A stretch of DNA of 64,000 nt from Rhodamnia argentea (Eukaryota; Streptophyta; Magnoliopsida; Myrtales; Myrtaceae): assembly GCF_020921035.1 (NCBI RefSeq), contig NC_063156.1, forward strand, positions 4,030,001-4,094,000. The letters are read 5' to 3'. Every line of letters begins with the position of its first letter. The stretch's first letter is position 1. A model generated the notes under the pieces. The model did no database searches. It was not told the origin of the DNA and saw only the letters and a list, made by a program, of their open reading frames with translations. A program made the position numbers and the translations under genes. This document shows, one piece after another, positions 1-13,014 of the stretch.

Positions 1-660
1 AACTGTATCCAGAGCAATCGAAATTATTATTAGCTTGATAATATTCTAGATGTGACGGTCCTCTAGAATATTTTCTGGAGTTTCTCTTAACATTCAATTA
101 CCTGTTTGATTAAATCTTATTAGTTTGCTAATATTCTAGACGTGACAGTCCTCTCAAAGATTTTTCTGGAGTTCCTTAACAATCAGTTACCTAATTGGTT
201 GAATGGTATTTCTAGAATATCAACAAACAAGTACAGGTTTTCGACATGACAGGATTTTCTTTGAAATATGTAAGAAAAATTGATGAGAGATGAAACCAGG
301 TGTTGAGCAAATGGCTGGAACTAAGGCTAAATGTAATAATTTTGTCATATTTTTGCTGGGCATTTTGCTAAATCAGAATCTACAGTCATCTACTCTTTAG
401 CACTTACCAACTTTCTTTTGTCTCTTGCTATTTATGATTCTATAGAGAGATCATATATAAATTGTTTTGAGATCTTGTTGGTTATCTGCTCATATTTGTC
501 CTAGGAGTGGTAACTTACTATAAGTGACACAAGTCTGTCAATTCAGAACATTTGGGAAATCATCCATACTCAATTATTTCGATTTGATTAAATTCTTTGT
601 TGACTCCATATTTTTTTGCATTGGTATTAGCTGCATTTACTGTTGTCTCATTTCTTCTAG
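1..660. other. Upstream intron of the NAT9-like gene
   Basis: No exon could be recognised here. The stretch is AT-rich and ends in a pyrimidine-rich tract and AG directly before the first recognisable NAT9-like exon, so it is most likely intron. The 5' exons, which encode the N-terminal half of the acetyltransferase, should lie left of the window. The only internal structure seen is an imperfect direct repeat in the first 205 bases. Confidence 0.5.
25..206. repeat. Imperfect ~90-bp tandem repeat (2 copies)
   Basis: Two head-to-tail copies, about 25-115 and 116-206. They share TAATATTCTAGA, then GTGAC-GTCCTCT, then TTTTCTGGAGTT, then TTAAC-A-TCA-TTACCT in the same order and spacing, with scattered substitutions. 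The repeat lies in probable intron sequence. Confidence 0.75.
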
Positions 661-1356
<696 letters not shown>

Positions 1357-4160
1357 GAGAGGACGAATGTGGTTGCCCTTCTTAATTAGCCATGAGCAGT
1401 TATCTTCAGTTGGGAGAGTGTTGCTAACGTGCACAATGATCGGCGCCTTAAAGAGTTGAACGGACAAAGTACAGTTTGTACTACATCGCATTTTCTCCCA
1501 CTTTGTCTACATAGCAATAACAATTGGCACGCCCCGAAGATTTCTGTTTATCTCTTCATTGATTAGTTTAGAGGCAAAATAGCAAAGCATGGCAATATCT
1601 TTTCAGCTACATCGAGGGCCAATCGAGCATTACAGCAACAAGCAAGATGAGAGTTGAGTCAGAAATGCCCTCATGAGGAAGGCTGGCTGGTTCACTCTTA
1701 ACCAGATCCCTCTGGGTAACTGAGTTCGGTATTGAGAATAGGTTCTTACATTGCCTTCAATTATAAGAAACCTCGACATAAGCTCTAGATGTAGATTGAA
1801 AATTGGGGAAGTTCATGAGTACGGCTATTAGTTTGGAATGCTGCTGACTTTCTAAATTAGTGTTAGCATCAAGTGAAAACGATGCAGAGAAAGGCGGTGT
1901 GCTGTTGCCTGGTCTAGTTTTGCTTAGTTCTTGAGTAGCATTCTCGTGATTATTCCCAATGGGGAGTTACAAATGGTATTTCACGACTTGTGAAGCGAGA
2001 TTGAAAATCATTTGGGTTCTGTTAGATGACTTAGATTATCAAGATCCCTTTTATAGTTAGTCACCCATATCTTGTGCTCTTTTCGTCTAGATCGATAAAA
2101 GAAGTGCCTTTTATGCATTGTGCTTGATATAGGATAAGTCTTTGAGGTGTATATGTAATATTAAATAATAAAAAAATCAGGGTCACAGCTCAGGAGCATT
2201 GTGCCTTAAGTAGGATTGGATTGTGTTTTGTGTTCATCAAGAGCTAGTCTTGCATTTCCCGCAGCCGCTACACACTGCATGTGAATGAGTTCTTCCCTGA
2301 TGTATCAGAAGCAAGAAAGCAACAGCATCAAGTTCCATTCACACGTTTGGTCTGTTGAGAAAAATGCAGGGGAAAGAACACGCCCCGAAGCGGGTGTGTC
2401 GGCGAGCTCATCGGTTAAACAATTCATATTTTGCTAGTGCAGTCGCGACGTGCAGTATGTCTTGATTCCATTCTTCCTACTTTGCTTTAAACAAGTCGTT
2501 CCTTTACTATAATCGCAGCAAAAGACCATGTTGGTTCGGCCGACATCGAAGCAGAATAATGGCGCGTTCGTCTCCGGCTGCTTTATTGTATTCATTCTAC
2601 ATCGAAGCGGCACCCTATTGATTACTGGGTGATGCCATTTCAGCGTAATGCAGGAAAAAAAAAAAAAAAGGAAGAAGAAGAAAAAGAATTCTAGAAACAC
2701 AAAACTGTTGGCGGAAGGTTACGTACGCGCCTGGTTGAAAGCGAGGAAAGTTGCTTCTTTATGTCAGAAACTCAAATCCTCCTATGCGATCACGCGTAGA
2801 AATGAAGCCTAGTCAAACTCACTCTCCTTAATTTCTCCTCCTCTTAGTGACAAAGATGACGAGTAATAAAAAAGAAAAAAAATTAAAACATAGGGTAATT
2901 ACAAAAATAATTTCTCGAATTTTGGCCCAATGCGTAATATAATTCTTAAACTTTAATCTGTTGAATGTGGTTCGTGAGCTTTTATTAAATGTTTAATGTC
3001 GTCTCTGAATTTTTAAATTGTTCAACGTGGCCATCGAATTTTTTGTGAATGTTGTTCAATCTTGTCCCCAAACTAAAAAAAAATGTTCAATGTTATTTTT
3101 CCATTAATTCAAGTTCAAGGATTGTATTAAACATTGTATATAGTTTATGGACTAAATTGAACATGTTTTAAAAGTTCAAAGATCATATTGTACATTAGCC
3201 GCCACGTCACGTTCTTGGCCAGGCTGTCAATCTAGCTAGCTGTCTTATTTAGCTACTGCGGACATGTAGAAAGTATCAAACCTTATACCTTATTTTAATT
3301 CTGGGCGCATGGGAACCACACGCCATTGTATTAGTTTTTCATTATTTTGGTGGGACCCATTTAACTAAAGGTTGTATCGTGTTTCGATGTCGTGGTTAGT
3401 CGTATTGACCTAATTAATTCTTATTTAGACCCCTCAGATTGAAACAGTTAAAGTTGAATAACCAATGCCACATGCCCGACACACGACAATGAATTTTATA
3501 TTTTCCAACGCGGATTCAACTTGACTCTGCACATAGAAAGAGAACCCCGGGAAAATATATTTGTATTATATATGTACAATATCATATATATATATTGAGA
3601 TTGATGCGTGAAATTTCAAATCAAATGATTGGTGTGGTGTTGAACAATTAATATATATTAATTGACCCCATCACTCATTAGTTTTACCTTTTGAATGAAT
3701 GTGGGTTCAACTGAATATGTCACGGGCTTAGATTTGAGCTCCCTCTTGGCGATTTTCTCGGGTGGAGTATTGCACTTTTATTGCGCGCTCTTAACATTAT
3801 ATATAAGTAAATATTCGTTTCGATGTCGTTGTTAGTGCTGCCCATCGTATTGTTCATTCGCCAAGTTTACAATTTCCTTTTTCCCTTTAACCATATGCAC
3901 TCTTAAGTCTTAAGTCATCCATATATACATATAAGGACACGACACTTTGGGCAAAGGCTAAAAAGTATGATTTCCGGAACAAGTTGACATATAAAACCCT
4001 AAATTTTCAAAAAGTTTCAAGAGCAAGGAGGACTTTCTAGGCTGCTTCCCACTTCCAGCCTATAATAAACCTTACCCAGTACTCACCATTTTGCATATAA
4101 ATCTTGATTAATTTCAGTTGGAAAAAAAAAGAAAAAAAAAAGAAAATCCTGGCCACTCAT
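1357..4160. other. 3'UTR and intergenic region
   Basis: The start is presumably the NAT9-like 3'UTR; AT-rich polyadenylation-like sequence lies near 2160. After that I see no gene. It contains an A-run near 2655, a relic of repetitive AT-rich sequence at about 2885-3215, and short TA-rich stretches near 3570-3660. Confidence 0.6.
2885..3215. repeat. Degenerate repeat, 'TTCAATGTGGTC' type
   Basis: A series of 30-40-base imperfect units (for example CTTAAACTTTAAT...TTGAATGTGG and GAATTTTTAAATTGTTCAACGTGG). The complement of the units follows after about 3110 (GGACTAAATTGAACATG), giving a loose inverted-repeat layout ending at GCCGCCACGTCACG. It resembles the better preserved elements elsewhere in the window but is too decayed to join firmly to them. 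Confidence 0.4.
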
Positions 4161-4167
4161 TATATAA
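4161..4167 (+). promoter_or_regulatory. Probable TATA box of the CYBDOM gene
   Basis: TATATAA lies 110 bases upstream of the first in-frame ATG (4277). A CT/CTT-rich leader follows, as is common for plant 5'UTRs. Confidence 0.55.
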
Positions 4168-4235
4168 GGCACACCACTATATATATGAGACATAGTCTTA
4201 GCATAATCAGTCATTAATATCAACATTAATCCCAT

Positions 4236-4262
4236 TTCTTCTTCTTCTTCTTCTTCTTCTCT
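4236..4262 (+). repeat. (TTC)n microsatellite in the 5' leader
   Basis: About eight TTC units directly upstream of the CYBDOM start, within the presumed 5'UTR. Confidence 0.85.
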
Positions 4263-4276
4263 CCAGAACAAAGACC

Positions 4277-7200
4277 ATGCTGATACTTTCTCCTTCTACA
4301 AAAGATACGATGAGGTCGGTGTTTTTTCTAGGGTTCATGGTATTTCATTTCTGTATTTCGTGTTCTCGTGCGCAGACCTGCCGGAACTACACATTTTCCA
4401 ACAAGAACACCTACGCCTCGTGCGTCGACCTCCCCGTGCTGAGCTCTTACCTCCACTGGAACTACACGCCGTCCACCGGCACGGCCGACGTCGCGTTCCG
4501 GCGCACAGGCGCCACAACCTCGAGATGGATCTCGTGGGCGATAAACCCCAAGGGGCAGAGGATGGTGGGATGCCAAGCCCTCGTGGCCTACATGACCTCG
4601 AGCGGGTCGATGTACGCCTACACGTCGAGCATCAGCAGCTACAACACGGACATGCCAGAGGGGGCCCTGAGCTTCGGGGTGCCGAGCATATCGGCGACAT
4701 ACGAGACCGGCGAGATGACGATATTCGCAAGGTTGGAGCTCGGGACGAGCATGGCGAGCGTGAGCCAGGTGTGGCAAGAGGGTCCGATGAATGGACCCGG
4801 AACCCCCGGCAGGCATTCCACGGGAGGAGCCAATATGAAATCCACGGGGACGCTCAACTTTTTTTCTACCGGATCGGGCGATGGCGGAGGATCGTCATCA
4901 GGATCATCGGGAATTGGCTCGGGGGAGCGAAGAAAGAATGTAAGTTTTTCTTGGGTAAATTAAGCTTTGAATCTACCTCTGGACAAGGTTGACTTTTTGT
5001 CCCCTCTATACGTCGATGATGAACTTTATATCTTATCGCGCTTTCATGTGCGACCATATAATGTATTGAATAAATGAGTCCGTCCATATTTAGGTCGTGC
5101 AGGCCATTAACAGCAAGTGATGATAGAAAACATATTTCAACTTCAAGCTAGTCATTTCTCGAGCTTTTGCATGAGGCTGTACTTAGGGAATGGTCTGTCT
5201 ATTTATGTTGATATTGTTCTTGTTACACATATGAAGACATTGACTTTCATAAAAAGGAAGTGGTTGGTGCATTGTTCATCAATTTGTTTTCTTCTTTTTA
5301 TTGTCGGGAAAATTGCGCAGGTTCATGGGGTTTTGAATGCGGTGAGCTGGGGGGTATTGATGCCAATGGGAGTGTTATTGGCGAGGTACTTGAAGGTGTT
5401 CAAGTCGGCAAATCCAGCTTGGTTTTATCTCCACGTGACGTGCCAAACATCCGCCTACGCCGTGGGGGTCGCCGGTTGGGTCACCGGCCTGCGGCTCGGC
5501 GATGGCGGCGGCGGCAACGCCGGCACTCACGGCAACATCGGCATGGCCCTCTTCATCCTCGGAACTCTTCAGGTAAGTTTTGCTGATTTTGATTCCCCCC
5601 AAAAGAGAAGCTCGCTAGTTTCATATCATCTACAACTATCAACTATTAAATGAGTAAAGTGCAATTTGGTTCTTAATAAATTCATAAATAAACAGATAAT
5701 ATTGGTTCTTCATAAATTCATAAATAAATATAAAGTCTGCACAGAAATTTCAACCTTCTTAAAGCGGCATGGGTCATGTCTCTCACGTAAAGTCTTTGCT
5801 TTCCTTTTCGTTTTTCCATTAAATCGATTATAACTGAGACAACGTGCTGTGAGTAGTGGGGTCAAAGCTTCAGAATTTAGCCTTTTTTTTTTTCCTTGTT
5901 GGTGGGTCAATTTTGGCGTTTTATTTAAGTAAACTCAACTTGTATTACCTTATGCATTTTGCAAAGTTTATGCCAAGCGTCACATGTGCATTAACACATC
6001 CTTATGTGCATATATAATAAGAGAATAATTTTGTCCTATGCGGACAAGCATGGATTACATGGAATTGATACGCCTACACGTCGAGCATCAGCAGCTACAA
6101 CACGGACATGCCAGAGGGGGCCCTGAGCTTCGGGGTGCCGAGCATATCGGCGACATACGAGACCGGCGAGATGACGATATTCGCAAGGTTGGAGCTCGGG
6201 ACGAGCATGGCGAGCGTGAGCCAGGTGTGGCAAGAGGGTCCGATGAATGGACCCGGAACCCCCGGCAGGCATTCCACGGGAGGAGCCAATATGAAATCCA
6301 CGGGGACGCTCAACTTTTTTTCTACCGGATCGGGCGATGGCGGAGGATCGTCATCAGGATCATCGGGAATTGGCTCGGGGGAGCGAAGAAAGAATGTAAG
6401 TTTTTCTTGGGTAAATTAAGCTTTGAATCTACCTCTGGACAAGGTTGACTTTTTGTCCCCTCTATACGTCGATGATGAACTTTATATCTTATCGCGCTTT
6501 CATGTGCGACCATATAATGTATTGAATAAATGAGTCCGTCCATATTTAGGTCGTGCAGGCCATTAACAGCAAGTGATGATAGAAAACATATTTCAACTTC
6601 AAGCTAGTCATTTCTCGAGCTTTTGCATGAGGCTGTACTTAGGGAATGGTCTGTCTATTTATGTTGATATTGTTCTTGTTACACATATGAAGACATTGAC
6701 TTTCATAAAAAGGAAGTGGTTGGTGCATTGTTCATCAATTTGTTTTCTTCTTTTTATTGTCGGGAAAATTGCGCAGGTTCATGGGGTTTTGAATGCGGTG
6801 AGCTGGGGGGTATTGATGCCAATGGGAGTGTTATTGGCGAGGTACTTGAAGGTGTTCAAGTCGGCAAATCCAGCTTGGTTTTATCTCCACGTGACGTGCC
6901 AAACATCCGCCTACGCCGTGGGGGTCGCCGGTTGGGTCACCGGCCTGCGGCTCGGCGATGGCGGCGGCGGCAACGCCGGCACTCACGGCAACATCGGCAT
7001 GGCCCTCTTCATCCTCGGAACTCTTCAGGTAAGTTTTGCTGATTTTGATTCCCCCCAGAAAGAGAAGCTCGCTAGTTTCATATCATCTACAACTATCAAC
7101 TATTAAATGAGTAAAGTGCAATTTGGTTCTTAATAAATTCATAAATAAACAGATAATATTGGTTCTTCATAAATTCATAAATAAATATAAAGTCTGCACA

Positions 7201-8228
7201 GAAATTTCAACCTTCTTAAAGCGGCATGGGTCATGTCTCTCACGTAAAGTCTTTGCTTTCCTTTTCGTTTTTCCATTAAATCGATTATAACTGAGACAAC
7301 GTGCTGTGAGTAGTGGGGTCAAAGCTTCAGAATTTAGCCTTTTTTTTTTTCCTTGTTGGTGGGTCAATTTTGGCGTTTTATTTAAGTAAACTCAACTTGT
7401 ATTACCTTATGCATTTTGCAAAGTTTATGCCAAGCGTCACATGTGCATTAACACATCCTTATGTGCATATATAATAAGAGAATAATTTTGTCCTATGCGG
7501 ACAAGCATGGATTACATGGAATTGATGCGCATCTCGCTCTTGAAATTTTCGTTGCACTTCTTTATTAGTGCTATCATACCCGTTGCTTAACCAAGTAGAT
7601 TCGTGGTCGGTCTGTAGTGCCATCATGAATAGACCCGTCATTAGAACAAGAGTTAATAAACCTCCTAAATCAATCTATCGAATTAAGGCAAAACCCGCTC
7701 GGTTATTGACGGTAAATCGAGATTTACAATCGTGTTTAATCAAATTAACCGGACGGGACCTAAAAAACGAAAGGATTATTGACGAAAAGAGCATGAGTTA
7801 GAGAACCAAATGCGTTATTTTATGGATTCTTTTTTTAACAAAACAAAGGAAAGACTTGCGCAACTAGTTAATGTGATTTGGACTATTTTCTCCAGGTTTT
7901 TGCTCTTCTCCTGAGGCCGAAGCCGGACCACAAATACAGGTTCTACTGGAACATGTATCACCACTCCTGTGGGTACGCCGCGATCACGCTGAGCATTGTC
8001 AACGTGTTCCTCGGTCTGGACATTTTGGACCCGACCAAGGTGTGGAAACGGACGTACATCGTCATCCTCCTAGCTTTGGGCTGCGCTGCCCTGATCATGG
8101 AGCCGGTTACGTGGGCCGTCGTGATCAAGCGGAGGAGAAGAGAGATATCCCAGAAGCACCCAACCATCGTCTTGAACGGTGCTCGCGGCAATGGCTACAA
8201 TGGCAGATCCCAGGATGATGGTGTTTAG
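4277..8228 (+). CDS. Cytochrome b561 and DOMON domain-containing protein (CYBDOM)
   Basis: Ascorbate-linked transmembrane electron-transfer protein, expected at the plasma membrane. Basic exon set: 4277-4939, 5321-5572 and 7896-8228, all phase 0, about 415 aa. Exon 1 encodes a signal peptide (a second Met at 4310 fits its start better), AQTC at the mature end, and a DOMON domain (DLPVLSSYLHWNYT, WISWAINPKGQRMVG, YTSSISSY, WQEGP). Exons 2 and 3 encode five hydrophobic segments with the four histidines typical of haem b ligands: HGVLNAVSWG, YLHVTCQTSAY, HGNIGMALF and YHHSCGYAA. The C-terminus is basic, KRRRREISQK. Oddity: the second half of exon 1 through exon 2 and beyond is repeated in the intron before exon 3, so an identical second exon 2 (6777-7028) with intact splice sites is available. 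Using either copy gives the same protein; using both adds 84 aa in frame. Confidence 0.88.
4614..6069 (+). repeat. Tandem duplication, copy 1 (1456 bp)
   Basis: The unit starts inside exon 1 of the CYBDOM gene (ACGCCTACACGTCG) and runs through intron 1 and exon 2 to GGAATTGAT. It is followed head-to-tail by copy 2. Wherever I compared coding and non-coding parts the two copies are identical, apart from one indel: CCCCCCAAAAGAG near 5595 versus CCCCCCAGAAAGAG in copy 2. Confidence 0.95.
6070..7526 (+). repeat. Tandem duplication, copy 2 (1457 bp)
   Basis: The second copy lies entirely within the intron before exon 3. It contains a truncated exon 1 (6070-6395) with no acceptor in front of it, and a complete exon 2 (6777-7028) with GCGCAG before it and GTAAGT after it. 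The junction GGAATTGAT/ACGCC shows about 1 bp of microhomology. Unique sequence resumes at 7527. Confidence 0.95.
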
Positions 8229-8429
8229 ATCCATTAATGTTGTGTCATGAGGAAGCTCGCATATTTTGTTGCGACTGTTTTTTTCTTTTTTGGTTCTTCT
8301 TCCTTTTTCATGAATCCCATGTTGGTATACATATAGGAGATGGCTATTGCTGATATATTTGGACTTTGCTTGGTAGGATTATATCATGGTTATTCGTGAC
8401 GGTTCGGAGTTCTGTTTATTAGGCATGGA

Positions 8430-8832
8430 TAATTATCCAAAAAGTCTTAAACCTTTTGTTCGACAGCCAATTTAGTTTTAAACATTTCAATTGCGCCAAT
8501 ATAGTACTAAATCTTTTGATGAACTGCCGATTTAGTCATAAACTTTTCAGTTGTACCAATTTAGTTTTAAACGTTTTGACGATTCGCCGATTTAGTCTTA
8601 AACCTTTTGATAGTTTGTCAATATAGTCATTTCTGTCAATATAAGTTTAGGACTAAATTAGCAAAACTTCAAAAGGTTTATGATTAAATTGACATAATTG
8701 GAAAGGTTAGGACTAAACCGGCAAATCGTCAAAATATTTAGAACTAAATTGCACAATTGAATGATTTAGGATTTAATTGGAGGTCGTGTAATAGATTTAT
8801 GACTTTTTGAATAATTAGCCCATTAAGTATTG
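8430..8832. repeat. Inverted-repeat element, TCCTAAACC family
   Basis: The left arm begins GGATAATTATCCAAAAAGTC and the right arm ends GACTTTTTGAATAATTAGCC, its inverse. Between them are tandem 30-40-base units: sense units (CCAATTTAGTTTTAAAC) on the left and complementary units (AGGACTAAATTGCAC) on the right. There is no coding capacity. It is the simplest member of a family found at several places in this window, lacking the GC-rich centre. Confidence 0.8.
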
Positions 8833-9840
8833 ATAGTGGGTTATTTCTTATTGTCTAAAATGTCAATTGTGTAATCGATACGCTTTCTTCTACTTTTCTT
8901 TTTTCTGACTGATGAAGAAAAAGAAAAGTGTGATCGAGATGATTAATGGAGGAGCAAATTGGGGGTTGTTATATCACGTTCGCGCGATGCAATTATTTCT
9001 CCATAGACACTAATTTGTTAGCCAACAGGGTTTGAGCTGGATTTCTCCTTCCCCTCTCTTCTTCTCTTTGTTAACTATTTTACTTCTTTATTTCTTGCTT
9101 CTCTCCGATTTGTGGAGCCTTTTTCTTCCGATCTAGTCTAAATTTGAAAGCTTTTCTCTCCCGTTTCGAGGAGTTTTTTAGCTATGTTTTTGGAATTTCG
9201 CTTCCCTCGGATTTTGTTAGCGTATAAATCCAGCTTCAAAGAAGATTGGAGGAGTTTCATGAAGGTTTCACTCTCATTATCAAATTTGTGCTTCTTCAGC
9301 TTTTTTATTCTGCAAGGCGATGGTGTTGGGGACGCTGAACTTAGGCGCGCATCGCCGAAAGGCAAAGCCATAAAAATCGATGTGTGCTCATTGCTGAAGA
9401 TGGATTAGGTGATCGACCATAGATTTTGCTTTGCAAAAGGCATAGATTTATTTTTTGAGTACATGTATGTTGTTATTTGGAACTTGTCTTATTTTGAAGT
9501 TGTAGCAATTCGGACTTTGATTTTTTTTTTTATTGATATGAATGAAATGGTACTTCGACCAAAAAAAAAAAAAAAAACCCTACAAAAATCACCAGCATCA
9601 TCCTTCGAATATTTTCCTATTAGAGACAGATCGAACAAGATTAATTTATTCCTAGGAAAGTGATGGGCGTTTACATCCATTCACGTGCCTGGTTTTTATG
9701 TCCATTGGCCCGATTGAGGAGCATGATTTTGGTCCAAAGGAAACCAAATTGCCCCTCCACGCCGCTCACCAAACTCATGGACAAAAGCCACAATCACCTA
9801 AAATTAGGTTAAATGTTTTGTGGTGCTCATCGCCTCCTAT
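8833..9840. other. Intergenic; possible truncated retroposon with A-tail
   Basis: No gene recognised. Sequence from about 9040 to 9570 has a CT-rich start, a few short open frames with no family resemblance, and ends TATTGATATGAATGAAATGG...followed by a run of 17 A at about 9560. That is the form of a LINE or processed-transcript 3' end, but no reverse-transcriptase sequence is visible. Nothing else is seen up to the next promoter. Confidence 0.3.
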
Positions 9841-9845
9841 CACAC

Positions 9846-9852
9846 TATAAAT
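9846..9852 (+). promoter_or_regulatory. Probable TATA box of polygalacturonase 1
   Basis: TATAAAT, 147 bases upstream of the ATG at 9999. An A-rich leader lies between them. Confidence 0.6.
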
Positions 9853-9998
9853 GAACCCCCACTGCTGTTCCTGATATATAATCTATTTAGCTATTGAACG
9901 TGCAAAAGCACACAATAAAAAAAAAAAAATCACAAAACAAAAACCCACAAAAAAGAAAAAAGAAAAAAATAGAGAATAGGAGGGATTATATTCTCAGA

Positions 9999-11670
9999 AT
10001 GGGTTCCAAGATGATGGCAAGAGCTACAATTTTCCTTTATGTGCTCTCCCTAGTAGCTGCCTCGAGAGCTAAAGGTGTTTCCGTGGGAGGTCAAGGCGAA
10101 ATCGACGTGAAACAAATCGGAGCGAAAGCGGATGGAAGATCCGATGATAGCCAGGTATATACGAACGTCATTAATTATCATAATTCTTTCTTTTCTTTTT
10201 CTAAAAGACAATTGAGACGGGATTTTTAAGAGTACCTTCTGAATCGTCAGCAAACGTATGAAAAACATGAATTTTGTTTCATACAACTGATTCAATAGCT
10301 GTAATTCTCCTTTTTATTTTTGAAGCCCTAAATAAATTCTTGTTTTTTTTTTTTGTGTCTTCCTATTTTTTGCGCGGGATTTTCTTGTAGATCATTGTGA
10401 GTGCATGGCAAAAGGCATGCACGTCCCCGAGCCCTAGCACGGTCGTGATATCCAAAGGGAGTTACATGGCGGGCCCAATGAATTTCCAAGGGCCATGCAA
10501 AGCCGGCGTCAACGTAAGGGTCGAAGGGGCCATCAAAGCACCGTCGGACATCAACAAGCTCAAGTCACAGGGCGCTTGGGTCATGTTCCAAAACGTCGAC
10601 GGCTTGACCCTCTCCGGCGGCGGATCGTTCGATGGCCAAGGCGCTCTCGCTTGGAAGGAGAACGACTGCGCTCAAACTGGCAAATGCAATTCGCTCCCCA
10701 CTGTAATAAATTCTCTCTCGATTGCATTCCATCGTGGAATGACTTCAACTGAACTTGATCGAAATGCGTTGAATCTGACGCGGCCTTCGATTTTTTGCTA
10801 GAATTTGCAATTCACCTCGGTCACCAACTCGCACATCCAAGACATCACGTCCCTCAATAGCAAGCTGTTCCATGTGGAGCTCCTGAATTGCAAGAACGTG
10901 ACGCTCCAGCACGTCACGATCAACGCGCCGGAAGACAGCCTCAACACCGACGGGATCCACGTGGGCCGCTCCACGGGGGTCAACATCACCGGTGCGGACA
11001 TAAGGACTGGCGATGACTGTGTCTCGCTCGGTGACGGGAGCCAGCAGGTGAACGTCGAGGGCGTGACGTGTGGGCCCGGCCACGGTATCAGCGTTGGGAG
11101 CCTCGGCAAGTACCACGATGAGCAACCCGTGGTCGGTGTGACCGTGCGGAACTGCACCCTCACCAACACGCCGAACGGGATCCGCGTCAAGACGTGGCCG
11201 GCCTCCCCGAGCGGCGTGGCCACCAACATGCACTTCGAGGACATCACGGTGAAGAACGTGTCCACTCCTATTCTCATCGATCAAAACTACTGTCCATATA
11301 ACAATTGCGAACAGAAGGTATACTGGTATCATCCACCGTTGTATGAGATCAATTTGCTATTCCAAGCGATCCCATATCGCAAGATTTAGGAATTCTTTGC
11401 ATCAAATGATTGTCCGTCTCCTATTTTCAGCTTCCTTCAAAGGTCAAGATCTCAAACGTGAGCTTCAGGAACTTCCAAGGAACATCTGCAACAGCACTTG
11501 CTGTGAAGCTTCTGTGTAGCAGAGGAGCGCCTTGTCAACAAGTGGAGCTTGCTGATATCAACTTGAAGTACGACGGGGAGAACGGGACCGCCACGTCGCA
11601 GTGCGCGAACGTGAAGCCTACGATCACCGGGAAATCGTCCCTGCCCATTTGCGCGGGGTCGCAAAGTTGA
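9999..11670 (+). CDS. Exopolygalacturonase-like, GH28 (array gene 1)
   Basis: Secreted glycoside hydrolase family 28 enzyme that hydrolyses alpha-1,4-galacturonan of pectin; plant members of this form are often pollen exopolygalacturonases (family knowledge). Exons 9999-10154, 10391-10702, 10802-11317 and 11431-11670, all phase 0, 407 aa. Residues 1-25 are a signal peptide. The right-handed beta-helix motifs are complete: NTD at 204-206 in NTDGIH, GDDC with Asp227/Asp228, GHG with His250 in GPGHGISVGSLG, and RVK at 284-286. These contain the three catalytic Asp residues and the substrate-binding His, Arg and Lys. The chosen ATG is the one directly preceding the hydrophobic signal; a frame extending further upstream lies in the A-rich leader. 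It is the most diverged gene of the three-gene array. Confidence 0.93.
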
Positions 11671-13014
11671 TCGGTCTTCATATCCATGGTGCGGCCTGAG
11701 GCATGCGATCGTCGGGATGTTTAGAGAAGTTTTGAGTGATGACTAGGCCACCCCCTTCCTGCTCAAGGGCATGCTGAGAGTGGTGAAATGAAATATAGGT
11801 GCAAATAAAAATAGCTCTTTTTTTGCCTTTTTAAAGATGTTCCATTTCTTACCGCTATGTAATATCTTGGAAGAAAGTAATGTTTTTATTTAGAACATGA
11901 ACATGTTCTTGGTGGATCATTACCAGTTTCGACCTGCACTTCATAAGCTTCAAATTCCAAAAAATAGGAGAAAAAAAGGGAATTTTTTTTTCAAGTAGCT
12001 CTAATTGGATCGCTTTGTGGCTCTATGTGTTTATTGATCGATGAAAAAAGTTAATTGAATTAACAAGTTCATAGGTAAGTGACAAAAAAATTACTTCGAT
12101 TGAATGGGTGGGCTCTCAAAGTAGACGTATGGGAATAAATAGGCTTGGAGGTAATTTTTTACCCACTGAGGTCCAAATTTATTGATCACTGTTTGTACAT
12201 AAATCTTAAAAAGAGTGAACACATACAAATATAGAAAGATAAAATATCCCGTAAAGGATTAGGTAAGTTAAGAAAGAAAAGGACTATAAAAGCATATTGT
12301 GAGCCACAAGTTCTTGAAATGGTGGATCCCACAATAATTTTTAATTATTGATATCTATTTTTAGTGGCTCACAGCGTGTTGTCAATCTCACATAGATAAA
12401 AAAACTGTTACATAAACACATTCCACAAAAAATGATTGATCAATGAAAGTATTTAAATAATTATGGAAGAAAATGATGTCCTCAATACATAAAGGTAATG
12501 ATAGACCGAAATTCAAGGTGATAATTTTAAGTTTTCTTTTTTTGTTAATAAACCATTTGCTTACATTAACTAACCATCTAAAAGTAAATAATGAGTATCC
12601 TATTTTTGGAACTTGACCTTTATGTTATTGAGACATTTTTCTGTAATAGTTAATTGCCTTTCTTTTTCTTTAAGATAATAATTAGTTCTATTAATATGCT
12701 GATAAAATATTCTAGTATTAATATGTTAGCTAATTTATTTATATTATAGAAATCAAAAGTAAAAGAGAGATTTGCTTAAGAAATATGTGATGAGAATATT
12801 AGAAAATGGAAAGCTAAAGCAAACCACATTTTACAGCATTAACTCTTAATATTCTTTTGGCCAAAACCTTTTATACTTGATTACAATCCTCAAGTGGATT
12901 CCATTTCAAGTGATATCATTCTTTGGTGTAAAATTTCTTTTCCATTATTTGGAGGACAAAAATATTGAGGCCTTTGAGAGAATACTTTTAATCAACGACG
13001 AAGAGGGGTGAACA
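11671..13014. other. Intergenic, AT-rich
   Basis: 3' flank of PG1 followed by AT-rich DNA without a gene. The part from about 12540 to 12835 is clearly homologous to 16435-16700, downstream of PG2 (shared GATCAAATATTCTAG-like and GAAATCAAAAGTAAAAGAGAG segments). It marks the left edge of a tandem segmental duplication. Confidence 0.7.

Noticed and set aside
5117-5653. A 178-aa frame as a separate small membrane protein (and its copy at 6573-7106)
   Set aside because: It reads from intron 1 into exon 2 of the CYBDOM gene; the real exon begins at 5321 (or 6777) after GCGCAG.
6108-6419. A second DOMON-containing gene start in the duplicated unit
   Set aside because: It is the 3' half of exon 1 without promoter, signal peptide or acceptor; it lies inside an intron.
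9184-9663. Two short open frames near the A-run as genes
   Set aside because: No family resemblance, no splice or promoter context; more likely a decayed retroposon end.
10745-11332. Long minus-strand frames opposite PG exon 3 (also at 15194-15826 and 23302-23793)
   Set aside because: Shadow frames caused by GC-rich third positions of the polygalacturonase exons.
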